A DNA stretch of 64,000 nt from Sphaerolaimus hirsutus (lineage: Eukaryota; Nematoda; Chromadorea; Monhysterida; Sphaerolaimidae), in NCBI GenBank assembly GCA_964036195.1, contig OZ038458.1, positions 9,747,832-9,811,831 on the forward strand, written 5' to 3'. The notes under the pieces are model-generated. The model did no database searches, was not told the origin of the DNA, and saw nothing but the letters and a program-made list of their open reading frames with translations. The translations under genes and the position numbers were made by a program. Shown here piece by piece: positions 54,031 through 61,100 of the stretch. Positions within the stretch are counted from its first letter, which is position 1; each line of letters starts with the position of its first letter.

Positions 54031-55127
54031 TGTAAAATAATACGGAACTTGTTGAAGTGACTTGTGAACTAGCTCCTATTCCTAACCGAGGAAGAGGACA
54101 AATGTGAACGTATGAAAGTTGACGTGAAGCGTCGTCTCTAGTTGACGTTCCGTTTTTTTATCAAAATGTGAATTAGTTGAGTTGAAGTGAATTGACGTGA
54201 GTTAGTGTGAAGCAAATTTAGATTGTTTACCAAAGGTTTTGACGAACGTTTTTATTTAGACAATTAAATACAAAGAAATAAGTGTAAATAAAATATCTAT
54301 AAAATTATACGTAAACAAAGGAATTAATTTACAACTAAATTAATTACTTAAATAAAACACGAAATAAGTTCTAATTACCGAAGAAATAAGGCAATTTATA
54401 GAAGGCACTTAATTACGACAAAAGGCGAATTAAGTGGCACGGTTGTGAGGAAAGCACCTTAAACAGCGCAGGTGTGAATAAAGCACTGAGGTGACTTAAA
54501 GCACCAAGAGTTAAACTTAGCACCAAAAACAAGCGACTTAATAAAGTGACAACGGCGCTTATTTAGATCCTAGGAAGAGATTCTTGTGAAGTTGACGAGG
54601 TTGCAAACACTGCCGATTCTAGCTGTGAAATCGGCTTTTAAGGGCCAGACCGATGGCGATTGACTTGGCGCCAATCGGTCGGCTCTAATCTCCGATTTTT
54701 ACCCAACATTTCCAATTGTGAAAGTTCAATCCTTGCCCGCTCGCGTCTCCGATGAAAAGCGAGCTAAACTGACAAGATAGTGAAAATGTGAGACAAGCCA
54801 GACAGCATTTGAAATGGCGCGCGGGCCCGGCCCCCCGCTTGGGGGCGAGCCCGCCGCTTAACATAAACATGACGGCGTATTTGCGTGCTGCTTGTCAAGG
54901 AAATGTGGCAGAATGTGAGCAATGACTAAGATCTAAATATGTGAGCGATGTAAAGCGCACGTTGTAAACAACGTGCTTGAGATATTAAATGACGAATGTG
55001 AAGATGTTAAAAATGGAATGTGAATAAAAATGGAATCGTAATAAATTGAATTAATTAAATATAAAAGAGAACATAAGAATGTCAACTTAAATATTAAAGA
55101 TTTTACATTTTACGATAATGTTACACA
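54031..55127 (-). repeat. 3' LTR of BEL element 2
   Basis: On the minus strand it starts TGTGTAACATTATCG, right after a purine-rich TTTTGGGAG, and ends CCGTATTATTTTACA. The TGT...ACA ends and imperfect terminal inverted repeats fit an LTR of 1097 bp. A GC-rich hairpin (CCCCGCTTGGGG) lies near 54830-54845. The GTGA word common in the coding part is also frequent in 54040-54220. Confidence 0.72.
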
Positions 55128-55140
55128 CTCCCAAAACTAG
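55128..55140 (-). other. Polypurine tract of BEL element 2
   Basis: The minus strand reads CTAGTTTTGGGAG directly before the LTR's TGTG. It has the position and composition expected of the plus-strand primer. Confidence 0.6.
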
Positions 55141-55204
55141 AATAAAAATTAAATTTAATTTAATTTTATCTCAGCCAATCTCGGCAAATTGATGTGAATC
55201 AAAA

Positions 55205-58115
55205 TCAAACGCCTGTGATACTCTCATCACTCCTGTGGTAGAAGATCGTCGGCGTCTTCGACGCCGGCATTTTCCCGGCCCTCCTCATGATGCTCGTCCA
55301 TGGGTTCGACGGCATCCTCCTCAGGCTGGCTGCCTTCCCCGTGCCCGGGCGCCTGGTCTTCTGGGGCCCCCGCTGGTCGGCCTGGCCAGTTGGGGAGCTT
55401 CTCAGATTCCTTGGCGAGCTGCTCGAAGGCTTGTCGGAGCGTGTCGGTCTCGTCGACGCTCGTCTTCGACGGCTCGGTGGGCTGCCATTGCTCCGTTGCT
55501 GCAAGCGGTTGGCTTGGTAGCAAGGGGACATGGGAGGTTGTGAATGAGGTCGTACACTGTGAAGAGATTGAGTTGAATTGGTCAAATGGTACGGAGGGGG
55601 ATCTAGATCTTGATCGTGATTTTCTTCCGTCTCTCCGAGCTCTATGTCGGACTGTGAAGGTGTTTGTTTGAGGAAGGTCACGGATCTTTTTAGATCGTTT
55701 AACTTTTGATTTGACCAGTTTTTTATTGATGTTATTGAATTTGTGAAAAGTTTGGGGTATAAAGGAAAATGTCTGGTGTGATGATTGATGCTCACCTGGG
55801 AGCCCTGCGACTCCAGCGAATCTCTTGAGTCGCTTTTGCAAGGGCTCGCGGTCAGGGAACGCGTCTTCCATTGTGACCTCCGTTGTGACGGGCTCAGTGA
55901 ATGTGAGTCTGGCGTTTGGTGACGAGCTCTGCGTTTGTGACTCGCAGGGGGGTGCAGGTTTTGTGACCCGGCACACACCCGTCTCCATTTCAATTTCTTC
56001 GGCGCGTTCGGTACTATAACCGACCGGGGGATCCGATCTAGGCTGTACCGAGCGTCCTGAAAGCCGTTTGAATGGAGAAACTCGCTTGAGGGGTGTGACA
56101 AACTTTGAAGGTAACTGTGACGAACTTGACGATTGTGTGACGGTTTGACTTGACAAAGCGGGTTTGTTGAAGCCGCTTTTCGGTTTCTTCTGGCGGTTAC
56201 GTCGCCGTCGCTTACCGATTTTTCCTTGCTGAACGGACGGGGTTCCCATTTGTTTGGGCTTCTGTCCCTTCTGCCCTTTCTTCGGAAAAAGCCCTTGATG
56301 TCTGGCAGCATACCCCTGCCGGTTACGAGCCGCCACTGCATGTAAACATAGCCAATATACCCAATACAAGCAATTGTGATAATAATGAGTATGATGTTCA
56401 CAGCTGTTTGAAGTGGCCCAGTAAGTAACGTGTCTAATGCAGACGCACCACCTGTGACACTACCGTGAATGATGTGACCAAATTCTTTTCCCACACCTTC
56501 AAAATATGCACCAACCCCTTGGTTGATGCCAGCAATATATGCCTGCACGGCTTTAGGATCGTTGGATTTTGTTGCAATATAATCAACTGAACGTGTGACT
56601 TGTTGTTCGAGTCGTTGCAGATTTTGAAAGTGATGATGTGCAGCCATGATACTGAATGCAATATCAGTCATGCTTACACCTGGTGACCCGGAAACGTTTA
56701 GTGTGAATGGTTTCCACGAGCCAGCCCAAATTAATTCGATTGGGAGTTTTGTGACATGCAAATTCGTTGGCCCGTTTTCGTTGGCCCATGAATTATCATT
56801 TAATTGATAATATTTGTGATCTTTCATGAGACAATGATCTATTGGTGAATGTGTGATTAGATCATTGGTACCAGGAGCTACGAACATTATATGCGGGTGA
56901 TCTGTGACTTTGACTGGCAGAAATTTATAACAAGTATTGTTATATTCATGTTGAAAATAAATCATTTCTGCTGTGACAGGTTTACAATCCCAGAACATCA
57001 ATATATCTCCATGCCATTCAGCATAGAGATTTTGACGTCCTAACAACGCTCGCAAGCCAAGTGTGGGATTGAATGTGACAATTGCATGAATTATATCCAA
57101 TTGGGTCTGACGGATGTGACATAATTGTTGCCAGATGGATCCAAATTGTTTTTGTTCCAGATGTGCAATTTTGTCAACTTCATATTGTTGACGAGCTGTG
57201 AGCAAGTGAAATACACCAACATCAAGATTCGGTGCGAGTTTGAAATGAAGAGGAGCTTTTTTTGTTTCAGGTTTTTTCAATTTCTTAAGTTGATATCGAA
57301 GAAATTGAATGAATGCCGAGCCCTGGTCAATATATTTTGCGTCTTTTGGCACACATTCTGCATTATTTGGAAATTGTTGTGATCTCCATGTGACCGAAAA
57401 TGCAGCTTGCAATTTTTCCACTATGTAATGATTTTGTGAATATTGCGCATCAAATTGACCAATCTCTTGGAACGCACACTGTTTGTTAAAAGCAGTAGCA
57501 TTCCATAAAGAGACGCCATTGTCGCTGTCATAACAATAGCCGGCTTGTGGGTTGCAATGTGACAGATCTTGAATTTCGGAAACAATTTTCTTTCCGTCAA
57601 GACTTGCGACCACACCTTCTTCTATGTGAAAATTCATCACCGTGTTACTCAGATTGTGACAAAAGTAGCAATAATCAATGTGAAGTGATTTGTTGGTACT
57701 CCACAATGCATGACCGATTTTTACTAAAGGTTCGCCTTTCCAAGTTTTATTTTGGTAGGCGATCATGCAATCGTAGGTTGTGACTCTGTGATTTCTAATG
57801 ATTTCTGGTGGCAACATAGATTTTCCGCCCACTAGACTCATATATGTGATTATAGTATGCTCTTGTTGAAAGCATCTATAAATTGGTGTTGTTTGCGGTT
57901 CAACACGCAACGTCCATATGGATATCACAATATCCTCTATGGCTGTAACTTGAGGAAAATGACATGTTACTTTTTCCGGAAGTTGAATTGCAAGACCAGT
58001 GCGTGTTTTATGGCACAGATTGAAAGTTTTGTGATATTGATCTGTCCATGTGAGCGCGTTGGCTAATTTTGATTGTATTAGCAACGTGAGTGCCATTAAA
58101 TGCGACACGTTTCCC
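55205..58115 (-). other. Env-like glycoprotein region of BEL element 2
   Basis: It is in frame with pol. A hydrophobic signal-like segment (MALTLLIQSKLANAL, about 58100-58050) is followed by a Cys-containing ectodomain with N-glycosylation sites. A Gly-rich membrane-proximal part (56560-56430) and a membrane span near 56405-56340 (NIILIIITIACIGYIGY) come next. The cytoplasmic tail is about 375 residues. It contains a PPPY motif of the kind retroviruses use for budding (about 55590). A second long frame overlaps the tail. Confidence 0.78.
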
Positions 58116-61100
58116 CAGAACGAATATGTGCCAGTGTAGCGACACGTTCGACGTGGGTTTGCGCGTCTTGCATCTTGTTGTGAAGATTGTGATTGTTGAT
58201 GTGATTGATCTGTTTGTGAATCATCACCTTTATCAGGTGGAGGTTGTGATTTATCATCATCCTTTACCTCAGTGTCGATTTTATACTCAACACCGTCCTC
58301 TGTGTCGATTTCAAGAGGCACGAGGTTAGATGGGGATCTACGTGTGCGACGGCCGTTACTTGACAATACTGTGACTGCACGTATTTTGCCATCGCTTGAC
58401 ACGTGTATCTCGTGAACGCGGCCCATTTGCCACATGCCACGTGGCTGTTTATTGTCAGTAATTAACACTACTTGGCCACGTTTGGGAGCTTCGTTGATAG
58501 TGCCTTTTTTCAAGCGTTGATTTTTGGCTCGATCTTTGAGTAGGTCAATGTATTGACGTGACCACTCATACCAAAGCACTTCACGATTGTGACGAATTTG
58601 GTCCCAGAGTAATGTGATGTCATCTCTGTCCTTTTCAGGCACAGAGTTGAGTGCAATTTTGTCAATGCAGTTGACGTCATTGACACGTGGGGGTGTGAGT
58701 GTGTAGGATTTTCCAATTTGTGAGGGTGTGAGATTGAAAGATCCATCCGTCAGCTTATCCCATTCCTCTTTTGGAATTTTTCGCATGGGTTCAATCGTGG
58801 TGGAATCAAGTTCCATCTCACGTTTTACATCCATGTAACATGGCGGTGGGGTGCCCCAAAGAAAATGTATTGGGCGCAGTATCGCTGCACCAATGTCTGT
58901 GTTTGACAAATATGACAATGGTCGCGTGTTGACGGAGAATTCGACGTCAAGCATGACTGTGAGAAATTCATGCCATGTGAGACAACGTCTACCGCATGCT
59001 TTTTTGAGCAAGCGTTTGACTAATCCGACCATGCGTTCGTACACGCCGCCTTGCCAAGGACTATTGGCTGTGATAAAATGCCATTTTACGTCCGGCAGCA
59101 TTTTGACACAATTTTTGAACGCGGGAGCATTGTCGGACCACATTGTGTCTGGCATGCCTCGTCGCGAAATGAAACGATTTAGAGCCATAATTGTGTCAGC
59201 TGTTGAGACACTATTGGTTGACTCTAAATGAATGGCGCGTGTACTGAAGCATGTTAGCAACAATATGTGTTGACTGTGACGGGTTCCGTTCTGTGAATAA
59301 ACTAACGGTCCCATATAATCAATGCCAATATGTTGAAATGGCTTGATTTGTGATTGAGTTCGAGTGACAGGTAATGTGTGAAAATCAGGTAATGTGAATG
59401 GACCTCCTTCCGCTTTGCGGCATGTGACACATTTGCGCAAAATTTTTGCAACTACCTGCTTGGCACTTGACAACCAGCAGTGTTCGCGTAAATCTGCTAA
59501 AGTGTGAAGCATGCCACTGTGACCAGCAAGCTCATGAAAATGAGTTACTACCAGCGTTGTTAACCATCCGGTCTTTGGTAGATAGTAAAATAACGAAGGG
59601 TTTCTGTGTTCTTTGTGAGACACACGCGTGACACAATATAATAAATTATTCCACGCGTCCCATTTAAGCATGTGGTGCTTGCCAAGTTGCGCTTGTGAAA
59701 TGCAACTGGCGCATTCTTCTGCTTGTGAAATGCGTAATACATGTCTAAATGCTTCGTTTAGATCAGCTTGTGTGATAGGTTTTGATAAATATTCGCTTTC
59801 GCGTTTTGCAGCTTTGTGCATAGAGCGATTTAGCCAATATGTTTTCACACGAAGTAGATAAACGACAGTGCGCAATAATTTTGACAATGTTGAAAATCGT
59901 CGAATGTCGATTTCAAATGGATTTGAAGGGATGTGACGTTGTCGACTTTCGACAAACGGATTTTGAGGAGTGACATTTTGTGACAAATTGGGGTCCAAAT
60001 TGACAGGCACTTGTTGTGCAAGAGCATTAGCTGGTTGTGAAGCAGGCTGTGAAGTTACTGCTCCAGCGTATAAAGGTCGACTGATGTGAGTGTCGCCTTT
60101 CGCAAGCTCTTCGGTGACAGGTTGCGCTTGATATTGCGAAATGTCAAGCATGGTTGATGTGAAGGGTTCAGCAAAAAATGTTGGTCCTGTGAACCACATT
60201 GTTTCGATCATTAGCTGATCAAAAGTACATCCCCGTGACGCTATGTCAGCTGGATTGTCTTTTGTAGCAACCTTGCAAATTTGAATGCAGTGTTTTGACA
60301 TAAATGAATGGATTTTTGTGACCCGATTGTTGACAAAAGTAGCCAGCGGCTTTGAAGTGTATAGCCAGCCGATGACAACTGTACTATCGGTCCATAGGAA
60401 ATTACTGTGAATTTTCCATCCACCCAGCTCAACGAGTTCATGATGTAAATAATCGATGAGTTGTGCACCAATTGTGACACCGAGCAATTCCAAGCGTGTG
60501 ATTGTGAGGGGTTGACCTTGTTTTGACGGAAGTGGAGCCAATTTTGTGCGAGCTGTGAGAAAACCACTAAAATATCGGTCATCTTCATAACCGTATTCAT
60601 CCGGTGAAATCGCTTGTTGACGCAAATAAGCGCAAACAGCGTATCCATCTTTAGAGGCATCGCAAAACACATGTAACTCTAATGGGCGTGTTTCGGCTTT
60701 GACATCGATGCCAAAAGAGTGAAATGAGCGCGGGAATTTGATTTGACTTATGGACGAGAGATGTCGTTTTAAATCGTCCAGTAAGTCATCCGCCTCTGGG
60801 TCTTCGATGAGTTCATCCCAGCTTGTGATATTGCACCTTTGAATTATTTGTGACACGCGAAATTTCAACTGAAATAACGCGGGTGCTGTGATGCCAATAG
60901 GATCGTATGTTGAAGCTAGCAATTTGTTTAAATTGCGGCGCGTTGCTGTGACAATGAGCGTGAAATCTTTTTTGGGAGCTGGCACTGCAATGGTGTCGTC
61001 AATGTGATCGTATACAAGACCCATTACCTTGATGTATTGTGACTGTTTCGGGTTGAGATCATCAGGTTTGATTTTCTCAGAAACAATACGTGAATTTGTC

